This document shows positions 1-10,382 of a DNA stretch of 64,000 nucleotides, piece by piece. Within the stretch, counting starts at the first letter, position 1; the number at the start of each line of letters is the position of its first letter. The stretch comes from Termitomyces sp. T153 (taxonomy: Eukaryota; Basidiomycota; Agaricomycetes; Agaricales; Lyophyllaceae). The notes beneath the pieces were generated by a model that saw only the letters and a program-made list of their open reading frames with translations, was not told the origin of the DNA and searched no databases. The translations under genes and the position numbers were made by a program. Location: positions 1 to 64,000 of the forward strand of contig JACKQL020000069.1 of NCBI GenBank assembly GCA_018296165.2, written 5' to 3'.

Positions 1-1
1 C

Positions 2-973
2 AATGTGGAGGTCTGTGCTTCAGTAGAAGCCATCAAGTACATTCACAAGTACATCTACAAAGGCCATGATAGGACAACTTTGGAGATTGCTGGAGAGCAG
101 ATGGACCAGAGGGATGAAATCAAGGAACACTTGGATGCCAGATACATCTCTGCACCTGAGGCTTGCTGGCACATCTTTGAATTCAACATGCATGGAGAAC
201 ATCCCCCTGTATATTGATTACCTGTGCATTTGGAGGGCCAACATGAAGTCTACTTTCAAGATAATGAGCCTTTGGAGATGGTAGCTGCCAGGCCTAATGC
301 AAACAAGACTGCACTCACTGCTTGGTTTGAAGCCAATGCCAGATTCCCTAATAACAACACCACTTATCAGAGCTTTCCAACCAAGTTTGTCTATGAAGCT
401 TCCAAAAGGACCTGGAAGGAGAGGCAGAGAGGAACAGCTATTGGGAGGATGTACTTTGCTTCACCTCAACAGGGAGAAAGGTTCTACCTTAGAATGCTCC
501 TGACAGTTGTGACCAATGCAACATCATGGGCTGATCTCAGGACAGTCAATGGCCACACTTATCCTACTTACAAGGAGGCATGCAAGGCCCTTGGTCTTCT
601 AGAAGATGATGCAGAATGGAGGCAGTGTCTTGCTGAAGCTGCTCTAATCCAATTAGGATCAGCTCTCAGACAGCTCTTTTGCACTATCCTATTCCACTGT
701 GCTCCTACCACTCCAGAGGCTCTATGGGATGAATTCAAGCACTCCATTTGTGATGATCTTCAACACAGATTGGAGAATATCAGGCAGTACAGGGACAGAG
801 TCTTTACTGATGAAGATATTTATGACTATGGCCTTTATCTGATCAATGACAATCTGAAGAATTTTGGCAAGACTCTTCAAGACTTTCCCAATATGCCAGA
901 AGCCCAACAAGTTTGGAATGTGATTCCAGGCAAGTTGGACATTGTATAAAGAGTTGACATTGATACTGATTAA
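2..973 (+). pseudogene. Helitron Rep-helicase polyprotein, central part, broken by in-frame stops
   Basis: One reading frame (frame of position 2) runs from the window edge through this region but is cut by TGA at 215-217, TAA at 947-949 and TAA at 971-973. Before the first stop the translation contains KYIHKYIYKGHDR, which resembles the Rep tyrosine motif (KYxxKY) of rolling-circle Helitron transposases; the HUH motif would lie upstream of the window. Between the stops the protein reads like the linker between Rep and helicase domains of fungal Helitrons (for example FVYEASKRTWKERQRG and FYLRMLLTVV). The frame never shifts, so the damage is point nonsense only. The first TGA sits where related proteins usually have Arg, as expected from CGA to TGA. 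The family assignment is from memory of Helitron proteins and I am fairly sure of it. Confidence 0.85.
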
Positions 974-2458
974 ATGATTTCAGGAAATAGGCTTTTGCAA
1001 GAAGAAACAGATTATGATGTTGAGGAGTTGAAGAGAAGGGTGGATGAAAACAAGGCCAGGTTTAATGGTGAACAACTGGGAGCCTTCAATGAAGTTATGG
1101 ACTCTGTGGACAACAACTTGGGCAAGATGATATTCATTCACAGTGCAGGTGGATGTGGCAAAACATTTGTCTGCAACACTTTGGCTTCTGCTGTTCGGTC
1201 CAATGGAGATGTGGCATTATGTGTAGCATCATCTGGAATTGCTGCCTTATTGCTGGAGGGTGGTAGAACTGCACATTCAAGGTTCAAAATCCCCATTCCT
1301 GCTCTGGATACATCCATTGCCAATATCAAAAGAGGAACTCAGTTGTCTCAACTCTTACTCCAGACCAAAGTTGTCATCTGGGATGAAGTCCCAATGCAAC
1401 ACAAAAATGCCATTGACTCTGTGGATCGAGGGTTCAGAGACATCCTGGAGAAGGATGTTCCTTTTGGTGGAGTGACTGTGGTGTTTGGAGGAGATTTTAG
1501 GCAAACTCTCCCAGTTATCCAACGAGGACTCAGGCAGCAGATGATTGCTGCTTCACTCAAAAGGGGAAGACTTTGGGATCAAATTCAAGTCCACTACTTG
1601 GTTCAAAACATGAGATTGGATCAGACTCCTGATAACATTGCTCATGCAGCTTGGTTATTGGATGTTGGTGCTGGAAAAAACCTTGGGCCTGGAGAAACAG
1701 TACAACTTCCAGAAACCATGATCTGTAATGACAATTCTGTCACTGGATTGATCTCTTCCACTTATCCTCATATTGATCACCATCAAGATGATCAGTATTA
1801 TCTGGACCATACCATCCTTTCTGGCAAGAACTCTGATGTAGAGGATATCAACTCTGAAGTTCTGCAGAAATGTCCAGGAGAAGAGAAAATCTTGCAGAGT
1901 GCAGACTCTGTCATATCTGATGATGGAAATCCTAATGGTCTTGCATTGTATCCAATGGAATACCTCAACTCTCTCAGAGCCAGCAGTTTGCCCTTGGCTA
2001 AATTGGCTCTGAAGATTGGTGTTCCTGTCATGCTGCTCAGGAATCTGGATACAACCAAAGGACTTTGCAATGGGACAAGAATGATTGTCACTCACATCAG
2101 CACCAGAGTTCTCAGATGTAGGATCATCAGTGGGGATGCCAAGTTTGCAGGATCAATTGTTTTGATTCCAAGAATCAACATGGATGTGTCTGAAGAAGAT
2201 TTGCCAATTCCATTGCGCAGGAGACAATTCCCAGTTCGATTGGCCTTTGCCATGACAATCAACAAGTCTCAGGGTCAATCAGTCAAGCATGTTGGATTGG
2301 ACCTTCAATCAGGAGTTTTTTCACATGGCCAACTTTATGTTGCACTCTCTCAGTGCACATCAGGAGATCATATCAAAGTCATCTTGGACCCAGAAAACAC
2401 ATCAAGAAAGACTGCAAATATTGTCTATCAGGAAATCTTGAATGGTTTACAAATGTAA
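974..2458 (+). pseudogene. Helitron PIF1-type DNA helicase domain (C-terminal part of a decayed Helitron)
   Basis: An open frame of 494 codons continues the frame of the upstream Helitron remnant. Helicase SF1B (PIF1/RecD-like) motifs are visible: Walker A GGCGKT near residue 60, VIWDEVPM (Walker B, motif II) near 137, GGDFRQTLPVI (motif III), NMRL, and NKSQGQS near the C-terminus. The motif VI segment reads YVALSQCTSG, where the family normally has SRC/SRV; the catalytic arginine is replaced by Gln (CAG), again explainable by CpG loss. The helicase is therefore probably inactive even though the frame is open. Its TAA (2456-2458) lies inside a GTAAGT, so the frame may originally have been spliced into a short last exon (see the intron cassettes). 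Confidence 0.9.
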
Positions 2459-2662
2459 GTGTGAGTTTTGTTGGATTCAAGCAAAAAATTGCTAACTTCT
2501 ATGAACTTCAGCACCTAATGTCTATAGCTGGACCATGTAGTATGGATATTATTAATGGTTTACAAATGTAAGTGTCACAGTTTAAATAATTGGTTGGTTA
2601 GTACTAACTTTTATAATTTAATTTTCAGCATCTCTAATATATACCAATGGACATTGTAGTAT
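2455..2662 (+). repeat. Two tandem intron-like tail cassettes after the Helitron helicase
   Basis: TGGTTTACAAATGTAAGTGT occurs at the end of the helicase frame (around 2444-2463, as ...GTAAGTGTGAG) and again about 110 bp later (around 2554-2574). After each copy come a CTAAC branch-like site (2491-2495 and about 2606) and a pyrimidine-rich acceptor, CTTCAG at 2506-2511 and TTTTCAG near 2624-2630. Each cassette therefore looks like a complete spliceosomal intron flanked by the same exon end. A third related acceptor segment (GCTAACCTCTATGAATTTCAGCACCTAATG) precedes the solo LTR near 4104-4133. What is seen is the repeated sequence; calling it a duplicated terminal intron is inference. Confidence 0.6.
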
Positions 2663-2756
2663 TTTGTTAATAATGTAATATAGATACATGATTGGTTTAT
2701 AGATGAAATCTCAGTGTATTGAATGGTAAGAGAAAAGCAACACTTGGTCAACAAAA

Positions 2757-3393
2757 TACAAAGACCTAACCAAATGAAGTGAGGTTGGGTCTGGGACTTA
2801 GCATTGAGTTTGAAATACAAGGACCTAACTGAACGAAGTGAGGTTGGGTCTGGGAATTAGCATTGAGTTTGAAATACAAAGACCTAACCGAACAAAGTGA
2901 GGTTGGGTCTGGGACTTAGCATTGAGTTTGAAATACAAGGACCTAACCGAATGAAGTGAGGTTGGGTCTGGGATGAAGCATTGAGTTTGAAATACAAAGA
3001 CCTAACCGAACGAAGTGAAGTTGGGTCTGGGACTTAGCATTGAGTTTGAAATACAAGGACCTAACCGAATGAAGTGAGGTTGGGTCTGGGATGAAGCATT
3101 GAGTTTGAAATACAAAGACCTAACCGAACGAAGTGAGGTTGGGTCTGGGATGAAGCATTAAGTTTGAAATACAAGGACCTAACCGAACGAAGTGAGGTTG
3201 GGTCTGGGACTTAGCATTGAGTTTGAAATACAAAGACCTAACCGAATGAAGTGAGGTTGGGTCTGGGATGAAGCATTAAGTTTGAAATACAAGGACCTAA
3301 CCGAACGAAGTGAGGTTGGGTCTGGGATGAAGCATTGAGTAGAATATCGAGGACCTAACCGAACGAAGTGAGGTTGGGTCTGGGATGAAGCAA
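2757..3393 (+). repeat. 59-bp minisatellite, array 1 (about 11 units)
   Basis: A tandem array with consensus starting GGACCTAACCGAACGAAGTG, then AGGTTGGGTCTGGGA, then [TGA/CTT]AGCATTGAGTTTGAAATACAA; 59 bp per unit and high identity. From 2816 the units alternate strictly between ACAAGGACC and ACAAAGACC, so the higher-order period is about 118 bp. Each unit holds CCTAACC and GGTTGGG 11 nt apart, which can form a 7-bp stem in RNA with one U.G pair. The last unit carries GAGTAGAATATC instead of GAGTTTGAAATAC and runs directly into the terminal hairpin. Confidence 0.93.
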
Positions 3394-3433
3394 GAGCTAC
3401 AGGCCCATGCCAAAGGCACAGGGCGTAGCTCGT
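3394..3433 (+). repeat. Helitron-like 3' terminal hairpin, copy 1
   Basis: GAGCTAC (3394-3400) and GTAGCTC (3425-3431) form a perfect 7-bp outer stem around an inner GC-rich stem. Compared with copy 2 (6399-6436), three CpG sites in the inner stem are CpA here, which breaks two inner pairs. Sequence identity to copy 2 runs through the hairpin to GCTCGT and then stops, so the element end is at or near 3433. No CTRR end is visible; a hairpin close to the end without CTRR fits Helitron2/Helentron-type elements better than canonical Helitrons. Confidence 0.65.
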
Positions 3434-4133
3434 CTTCCAACAACCTGGGAAGATTCCTTATGTAATGCTTATGTAAAATTATGTAAGTTGGCTGGCTTCA
3501 AATTTTTGGCCTTTTTCTTTGATGTGGTGGCAAAGATCAATCATTGCACCAAATCACTCTTTCTTTTGACCTCTCTTTCCAATCTGAAGCATCAACCATT
3601 TTCTCTGCTCTGATACTGTGAGAATAAGCTTTGTTTGGCCTGATAGACTCTACTGACCCTCTTTTGGAGGTTTTTACACTTGACTGGCCATGTATGCTCT
3701 ACTTTTTGTCATCTTCAATCACTGATCATAGCTGATAACCAGATTTCCACTATTGCATCCTTCTTCAGGCTTTTTCTGAGCATTAAGTAGCTTTCTCTTC
3801 TTTTGGGTGGGCTTTCTTTTCTTTGCTTAATTGTCCAATGGCTGATTTTGGTGGTTGTTTCTATATCAAAGCTGAATTGGGCTAGGTGTATTCTTTTTCT
3901 GAGTGTAACTTTTATGGACTAATCATGGCTGAAATCAGACTTCACTACATTCTTCATTAGGCTCCCTTTCTGAGTGTTCAGTAGCTTTGCAGGTATGCTT
4001 TTTCTATATTTGTCTGAGAACTAATTCAAGTATTATCCATTTTCTTTTCTAAACAGTTATTGGCTTTCTGCTTTTAAGGTAGATCTCTTTCAAACACCAA
4101 ATTGCTAACCTCTATGAATTTCAGCACCTAATG
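3434..4133. other. AT-rich, gene-free segment between Helitron copy 1 and the solo LTR
   Basis: No coding sequence is recognised. The last 40 bases (4095-4133) match the helicase 3' intron tail near 2485-2520, so at least the right end belongs to a second Helitron copy whose continuation is beyond the LTR. The remainder is T-rich with scattered stops in all frames and is probably a decayed internal part of that element. Confidence 0.5.
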
Positions 4134-5296
4134 TGTCACGACCCGTCCCCTGAACCCCCGCACATCGTCCATCAACCCCCCAAACCCCCAAAAAACCCCC
4201 GACGCTCTGCTGAACTTCCACCCATGCCCCGCACCTATTTCAGCTAACTTCGATGCCTCCCCGGCTAACTCCGACGGCCTCCTGGCCAACTTCGGTGCCT
4301 TCCCCGCAGCCACTGACACTTACCCTGGGTCTCCCGAACCCCAAGAACCACCCCCGCTGTTCCCGATCTTCGCCACCCATCATCAACTCAACACCCTGGT
4401 TCCTCCAACCTATTCTGGAGTATCACGACAACCTCAGAGCAACCCATGTTCCCCAATGATCCCATCAATGTATCAGCGTGGCCCGATCCTCGATCGCAAC
4501 CGACACCCGCCCACTCTGTCGAGCTCCGCCAAGCCCCGCCGCCGCAGCCAACGTACCCCGAAGTTCTCCGGTAGTCAGTATATAAGCCGTCAAGTAGCTC
4601 TTTGTACTCTAGTCTTGATATTGCTTAACGTTACCTATGGTCTGATTGTTTCCTTCTCGTGTTTCATGTTTTGTGTCTCATTCTCCTTACTCTCAGTCTC
4701 CCGGTCTTATCTCAGTCTCCTGGTCTTATCTCAGTCTCCCGGTCTTGCCTCGTCTCCATTTCGTTATTGTTCCCGTTATCGTTTTGTACCTCCACTCGAA
4801 TCTACTCTTGTTCCATATCAACCCCCACTCTATTTTGTCCGACGCTGTCTCGGTGACTCCGTCCGGCCATTGTGCCCAAGTCTTCATCAACCTTAACGGC
4901 CTTACAAACTCCGCAGTTACGATTACAAACCCCGACACCCCTTCACCAGGTCTGAACCTTGCTCTTCGCTCGGTCCCGGACCCCATCAACTCCAATTGAT
5001 CTCCCATCAAACCCCAGCCCTGCTCCCATTGATCACATAGCCACCTACTCCTTTGCTTCCGCGAATCTCCTGTACGGTCTTCTGCCTGAACCCCGCCAAG
5101 CCTGTCCCATTTCCTTGCAATCCGACTTCCCCGGACCTCCCCGGATCTGTCCGGATCCCACCCCACTGGCTATCTGCCCAAGCCATCAGTGCCCAGAACG
5201 TTTTCGAGTGTTCGGTTACCAGTGCAAGGGGATCACGCCCGCCTAGTAAGGACTCGCCCAGTGCAGCTGAGCCCCCGAGGTCAGCGGAACCTGACA
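4134..5296 (+). mobile_element. Solo LTR of an LTR retrotransposon (copy 1), TSD TAATG
   Basis: The segment begins TGTCACGACC and ends GGAACCTGACA, giving TGTCA/TGACA inverted ends. It is flanked on both sides by the 5-bp direct repeat TAATG (4129-4133 and 5297-5301). A TATATAAG promoter-like box lies near 4578-4585. Length is 1163 bp and no internal gag-pol region follows, so it is a solo LTR left by LTR-LTR recombination. A second copy lies in the opposite orientation at 48897-50103. The 5-bp duplication suits Ty3/gypsy or copia elements; the superfamily cannot be decided without the internal region. It interrupts the second Helitron tail: the flanks rejoin as CACCTAATG|TATATG. Open frames inside it are not considered genes. 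Confidence 0.93.
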
Positions 5297-5329
5297 TAAT
5301 GTATATGAATTGACAGTGTAGTATAAATA

Positions 5330-6398
5330 TTCTCAGTAGTTCTGGGACTTAGCATTGAGTTTGAAATACAAGGACCTAACCAAACAAAGTGAGGTTGGAT
5401 TTATAACTTAGCATTGAGTAGAATATAATGAAGTGAGGTTGTGTCTGGGACTTAGCATTGAGTTGGAAATACAAAGACCTAACCAAATGAAGTGAGGTTG
5501 GGTCTGGGACTTAGCATTGAGTTTGAAATACAAGGACCTAACCAAACAAAGTGAGGTTGGGTCTGGGACTTAGCATTAAGTTTGAAATACAAGGACCTAA
5601 CCAAACAAAGTGAGGTTGGGTCTGGGACTTAGCATTGAGTTTGAAATATAAGGACCTAATGGAACAAAGTGAGGTTGGGTCTGGTAATTAGCATTAAGTT
5701 TGAAATACAAAGACCTAACCAAACAAAGTGAGGTTGGGTCTGGAAATTAACAAGTTTGAAATACAAAGACCTAACTGAGCAAAGTGAGGTTGGGTCTGGG
5801 ATTTAGCATTAAGTTTGAAATACAAAGACCTAACCAAACAAAGTGAGGTTGGGTCTGGAAATTAACATTAAGTTTGAAATACAAAGACCTAACCAAACAA
5901 AGTGAGGGTGGATCTGGGATTTAGCATTAAGTTTGAAATACAAGGACCTAACCAAACAAAGTGAGGTTGGGTCTGGGACTTAGCATTGAGTTTGAAATAT
6001 AAAGACCTAAGGGAACAAAGTGAGGGTGGATCTGGGATTTAGCATTAAGTTTGAAATACAAGGACCTAACCAAACAAAGTGAGGTTGGGTCTGGGAATTA
6101 GCATTAAGTTTGAAATACAAGGACCTAACCAAACAAAGTGAGGGTGGATCTGGGATTTAGCATTAAGTTTGAAATACAAGGACCTAACCAAACAAAGTGA
6201 GGTTGGGTCTGGGAATTAGCATTAAGTTTGAAATACAAGGACCTAACCAAACAAAGTGAGGTTGGGTCTGGGATTTAGCATTAAGTTTGAAATACAAAGA
6301 CCTAACCAAATGAAGTGAGATTGGGTCTGGGATGAAGCATTGAGTAGAATATCAAGGACCTAACCAAACAAAGTGAGGTTGGGTCTGGAATGAAGCAA
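5330..6398 (+). repeat. 59-bp minisatellite, array 2 (about 18 units)
   Basis: This is the same 59-bp unit as array 1, but the consensus here is CCTAACCAAACAAAGTGAGG where array 1 mostly has CCTAACCGAACGAAGTGAGG, so both CpGs have become CpA. Some units carry further changes (GAGGGTGGATCTGGGATTTAG) that recur several times within this array, showing local spread by unequal exchange after decay began. An irregular, shortened stretch lies around 5400-5450. The final unit again carries GAGTAGAATATC before the hairpin, as in array 1. Confidence 0.92.
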
Positions 6399-6438
6399 GA
6401 GCTACAGGCCCGTGCCGAAGGCACGGGGCGTAGCTCGT
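6399..6438 (+). repeat. Helitron-like 3' terminal hairpin, copy 2 (intact)
   Basis: The two-part stem is perfect: GAGCTAC...GTAGCTC outside (6399-6405, 6430-6436) and CCCGTGCC/GGCACGGG inside with a GAA loop. It follows array 2 directly, as copy 1 follows array 1, and similarity between the two loci ends right after GCTCGT. It is probably the 3' terminus of a Helitron-related element. Confidence 0.68.
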
Positions 6439-6644
6439 GGCAAAAATGGTATGTAGGGAAGCATTTGGAAGGAGCATCATCGGATCATTAATATCTTCAA
6501 ATGGATACAAAAATTGTACCAGTCTTTCGAATGGGTTTAACGCCACTATCTTATCTTATCTCCAAATTACTTGACAGCCAGCACTGAGTGCTAGCCTAAT
6601 TAATGTGGGCAATGCAGGATAGCAATTCCATTTTTCCTCCTACC

Positions 6645-8307
6645 ATGTTGAATCCAGAAGCCTTCCTGCTCCTGACGCTCCCGGATACCGCTGTCTCGTT
6701 CTCCGGTGTCATTCAGACTGGTGTCCTCAGTCTTGATTGCGTGACCGTCCAAGTCCCCAACACCTCCAGCCCAACCGATCGAGATGTCTATCTTGTTCTT
6801 CGTCTGGGCTCAATTGAGATCCCATTAGATCCTACACGGATAATCCAAAGGACAAACGGTCAAGGACACCGAGTATATACAATTTTCGACGCTACAGAGT
6901 CTGGTTCATCAGATATTGTCGTTTCGGTCGCTCTCCCCAGTCCGCCAGAGGCGAACAGTGTCTTTCTGGAGGACCTTGCGACTTTTGAAACAATTTTGAC
7001 CCAGTATGTTGCAGAGTTCCGCGACGCACCTGGTGCTACTGATACCAAAGCCCCCGCTACTCTGCACGCCAAGGAACTCATTGGATCAGGCTTCCCTGGG
7101 GCATATGGGGATCTACGAGGCCACCTCGTGGTCGTAAATGAGAAAAATGGAGAAGTGGTGGCGCAGTTTGACAAATCTACGCTCAATCTTAAGGAAGACC
7201 CGCAGCTTCATGAGCATGGGCATGAAAACGATACAGTCATCATTGAAGTACCGGATGACCGGCCCGGAGACGAACAGGATGCAACTGCGCTCCAAATGTT
7301 TGTTCGCGCTCTACCCCCAGACCAGCAGGACTGGATCACAAAATCTGCGACAGTCGTTAGGTATGTTCACTCCTTCAACTCAAGCACATTCACTCAGCAC
7401 CTATTCAGTCATGCGATTTCAACGACGACAAATCTTCTGTTAACGGCAATAACAACCGCGTCTGATTATTATATTTCACATTCCAAACCATCACCACATC
7501 ACTCTGCATTCCCATCTCCAGCAGCGGGTACCTCACCCCCTCCACGCGCCCTCGTCTTCCTGACATCCGAACGAACGCGTAAAGGCCTCGCAGGCGTACA
7601 TGCAGTCAGTAGCCAAGCCGTTAAAGTCAGTTCAAAAACGGTCTCGACCATTGACAGCATGATCCGACGTGCAATGGGTAGCAAACCCAAGCAGGAACGC
7701 CTCTTTTCCAAGCCAGTGGACCCTAGTGGACTTTCCGCGACCTCATCCTACCCTGGCATTTCTCCTCCGCCATTCCCACCACGGGCTCCGTCGCCCTCGT
7801 ATGCTTATCTTTCGCCTCTACCAGGATCACTCAATCAGCCCTCCCTGTCCGCCGATGGGAAGCCTCCGCTCCCTCCGCGTCGTTCTCCGTCCCCTGCGCC
7901 GCTTCGAACTCTACCAGGAGCGTCAGACAAGCCTACGATTGTGGCACCCCAACCACGCGTCCCGCTCTCAAAGAAGGAGCGGATCCTACTGTCAGCCGAC
8001 CTCATTTTGTCGACGATTGATCATGATACCCGGAGGTTACTGAATACTGGTACCGCGTCTATCAGTTCAATAATAGGGCATAAGTGCGTTTATCTTATTG
8101 CTTTTCTTTGACTAGCAATGAGATGCTGATGAGTTCAACTTGGATAGATATGGGCCAGAGGCCGCCGAGACGTCTGAGTTGCTAGCTGGGACTGCTCGTA
8201 ATGCTGGGCTGGTGTATGTCGATTTACGTGGTATTGGACGACGTGCAATTCTGAAGAGGGCAGGAAAGCAATTCATCAAGGGCCGCATATCGAGAAATGA
8301 GGGCTAG
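6645..8307 (+). CDS. Senescence/spartin-domain protein
   Basis: Three exons are inferred: 6645-7360, 7409-8083 and 8148-8307 (introns GTATGT...TTCAG and GTGCGT...GATAG), giving 516 residues. The C-terminal half fits the plant-type senescence/spartin domain (PF06911): VVSHAISTTTN at the first splice, RALVFLTSERTRKGLAGVHA, a Ser/Thr-rich segment with many prolines, and the closing LLAGTARNAGLVYVDLRGIGRRAILKRAGK. Family members bind lipid droplets or membranes. The N-terminal half (about residues 1-230) is beta-rich without a named motif. The start at 6645 gives MLNPEAFLLLTLP, like relatives; upstream ATGs at 6603 and 6612 are in frame and possible. The first intron is 48 nt, divisible by three, so it could be read through. 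Confidence 0.8.
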
Positions 8308-8569
8308 AGGCCTCAGTACTATAGGATCTTGGTTCAAGCTATACACGTCTTCAATTGTACTTATACTTACTCGCGCATATATTGTTACGAGGATGTACAT
8401 TGTAGCATGTTACTTGAATCCGGATGAAATCGAAGCACCAGGTATTATCAATGCAGCATCCTTTTATTCTTGAATAACAAACTTAAAGGAGTAATGCATT
8501 TGATGATTTGTAGTAGTGCGGTTATCACTGACTTATCGCTGACTCCATCACCACTGGCGTGGACAAGCC

Positions 8570-9745
8570 ATGGTAAATACCAGGTTTAGCACTTACATCA
8601 AGCCAGAGCTGCTCGGTCGCTTACCCCTCGATCTCAAGCGCGAAATCCTTGAGACAGCAGCCTTTCTTAGCTCGGACTTTGCTCTGCGCCTGGCGGTCGT
8701 CTCGCGTGACGTCCAACCTTGGTGAGTACCCCTACCCAGTGTCGCATCGTATCTCATGTCAACCAGGGCTGAGCGCATCATCTATCGCGAGCTTTACTTC
8801 AATGGACAACAATCATACCATGTCTTGCACGGCGATGTACCAGATAATCCCACCCAGCTCCAGAAGTTTAAAGTTGCATTAGAAGCGCGCCCACCATCTT
8901 TCTTCGCCGAGTACGTTCGCGCACTACATTTCGATGGAACCTACAATGTGGAGGATATTCTTCCTGTTGTCCAGGTTTGTACCGGTGTTACGAATTTTGG
9001 AATGTATGCTTCCTTGGAGGGCCCGAGAGTACTTGAGATCGTGCGCATCGTGCACTCATTACCACTACATACTCTGTTCATATCTCACACAAACCTTACT
9101 ACGCTGCTCATTCTTGACGCCCCCCTTGAACCATCAGAAACTGAGGGTCCTGCAACTTCCCCAAGGAAGCATATCACCCCCGAGACGTCTGCAGACGCTG
9201 GCTCACAGATGCACAACGGGATGAATCCACACTCAGAGGTCCCTCTCACACTCCTGACTACATCTTCCTTGCACTGTCTCAAGCGTCTAGGCCTCGTCGA
9301 CTGCTCCAAGTACCCTACTAAACGGTTTCCCGCACTTACACACCTCGCACTCGTTCCTGACTTCGAGGACGAGGTCTTACAACAAATTAAAACCTCCCTG
9401 GAGAACATGTGCATCGAATCCATTGTTGTAATGTTAAACTTTCTCAACGCCATTCGCCAGACCATAACGCTCCGCAAACTGAGAGACATTGCTGATTCAA
9501 GGCTTGTACTGTTCACGCTTTCGGAATCGTCATTGCGGTATATCGAGGACGATCTCTGGGATCTCGCGAATGAGTTTCCGGACGAGGAACAGCCACTCAG
9601 TAAGTTCCTCGAGGTTGTAGTGGGCCATGATAACACTGATTGTTTTATAGCTTATCTAGAAGAGATCCCCCCAGGTCCAAAGATCCTTAACTTCCAGGAG
9701 CTACTCGAAATGGAGACTCTGCCTAAGGAGTCGGACGAGTCTTGA
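8570..9745 (+). CDS. F-box-like protein of the Agaricomycete type
   Basis: Exon 1 is 8570-8721 and exon 2 is 8767-9745, joined by a GTGAGT...CCAG intron, giving up to 376 residues. The N-terminus LPLDLKREILETAAFLSSDF followed by ALRLAVVSRDVQPWAERIIYREL matches the degenerate F-box region seen in large mushroom gene families, where it would recruit SCF ubiquitin ligase through Skp1. The remainder shows Leu-rich stretches (HTLFISHTNLTTLLIL) and an acidic C-terminus. A second intron is possible at 9600-9650 (GTAAGT...TTATAG, 51 nt, in frame), which would remove KFLEVVVGHDNTDCFI-type residues. The target is unknown. Confidence 0.65.
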
Positions 9746-10382
9746 TTGATCTTCTTTCGAGTGATATGATTAGACACTGACACTTAAGAGGGACCTTATA
9801 ACATACTAACACACTAACCCTGTTTGCTTATGGATCCGGAATAAAGATATGTAACCCGCCGCCGTTGAGACAGCTACAACATATGATCCGAAGGCATATC
9901 CGGGTAGTTATCCACTGATCTTTTATTCCAAGGGGCGATATCTCCAAATATTATTCCGACAGCTACAAGTTGCGTTTATCGACCCTCAGAGTAAGAAGTG
10001 TTTTGTGTGTATGCGTGAGAGAGTATCGCGAAGTTCCAAGTCGGCCCGGACGTCGGTAGCTGACTCAAAAGGGCAAAATTTATCTTAGGACAGGAGGCTA
10101 ACTTTGTTTTCACCTCAGCCATATACAGTTCATCAGGAATTTCTAGAATGTCCATGATTCGGAGTAGAACCATTAATTGATCCTACAATCTGCCAGAAAA
10201 CTAAATTCTTCACTGGACACATCATGATCGATGGACGACTATAAGTACGCTCATTATTGTCTCCTTCTCCGACTCGATGACAGGTGTTTTATGGGTATTA
10301 TATATACACACCACAAAGGTCTGATTTTCCCGAATCGTTCTACTTTATTTCGAAAACATGGCCAGCAACTGCCTTCCCATAC
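9746..10382. other. Intergenic, no feature recognised
   Basis: About 640 bp between the 3' ends of an F-box-like gene and a membrane-protein gene. Both strands have stops in all frames, and no RNA gene or repeat was recognised. Confidence 0.5.

Noticed and set aside
2816..3360. Telomere-like CCTAAC repeats
   Set aside because: CCTAACC occurs once per 59-bp unit; there is no short telomeric period.
3394..3440. Canonical Helitron CTRR end
   Set aside because: No CTAG/CTRR lies within 15 bp after the hairpin at a position shared by both copies.
4456..5313. Overlapping open frames of 80-146 codons in a GC-rich stretch
   Set aside because: They lie wholly inside the solo LTR, overlap on both strands and show no motif.
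2757..6398. CRISPR-like array
   Set aside because: The 59-bp units abut each other with no unique spacers, and the genome is eukaryotic; it is a minisatellite.
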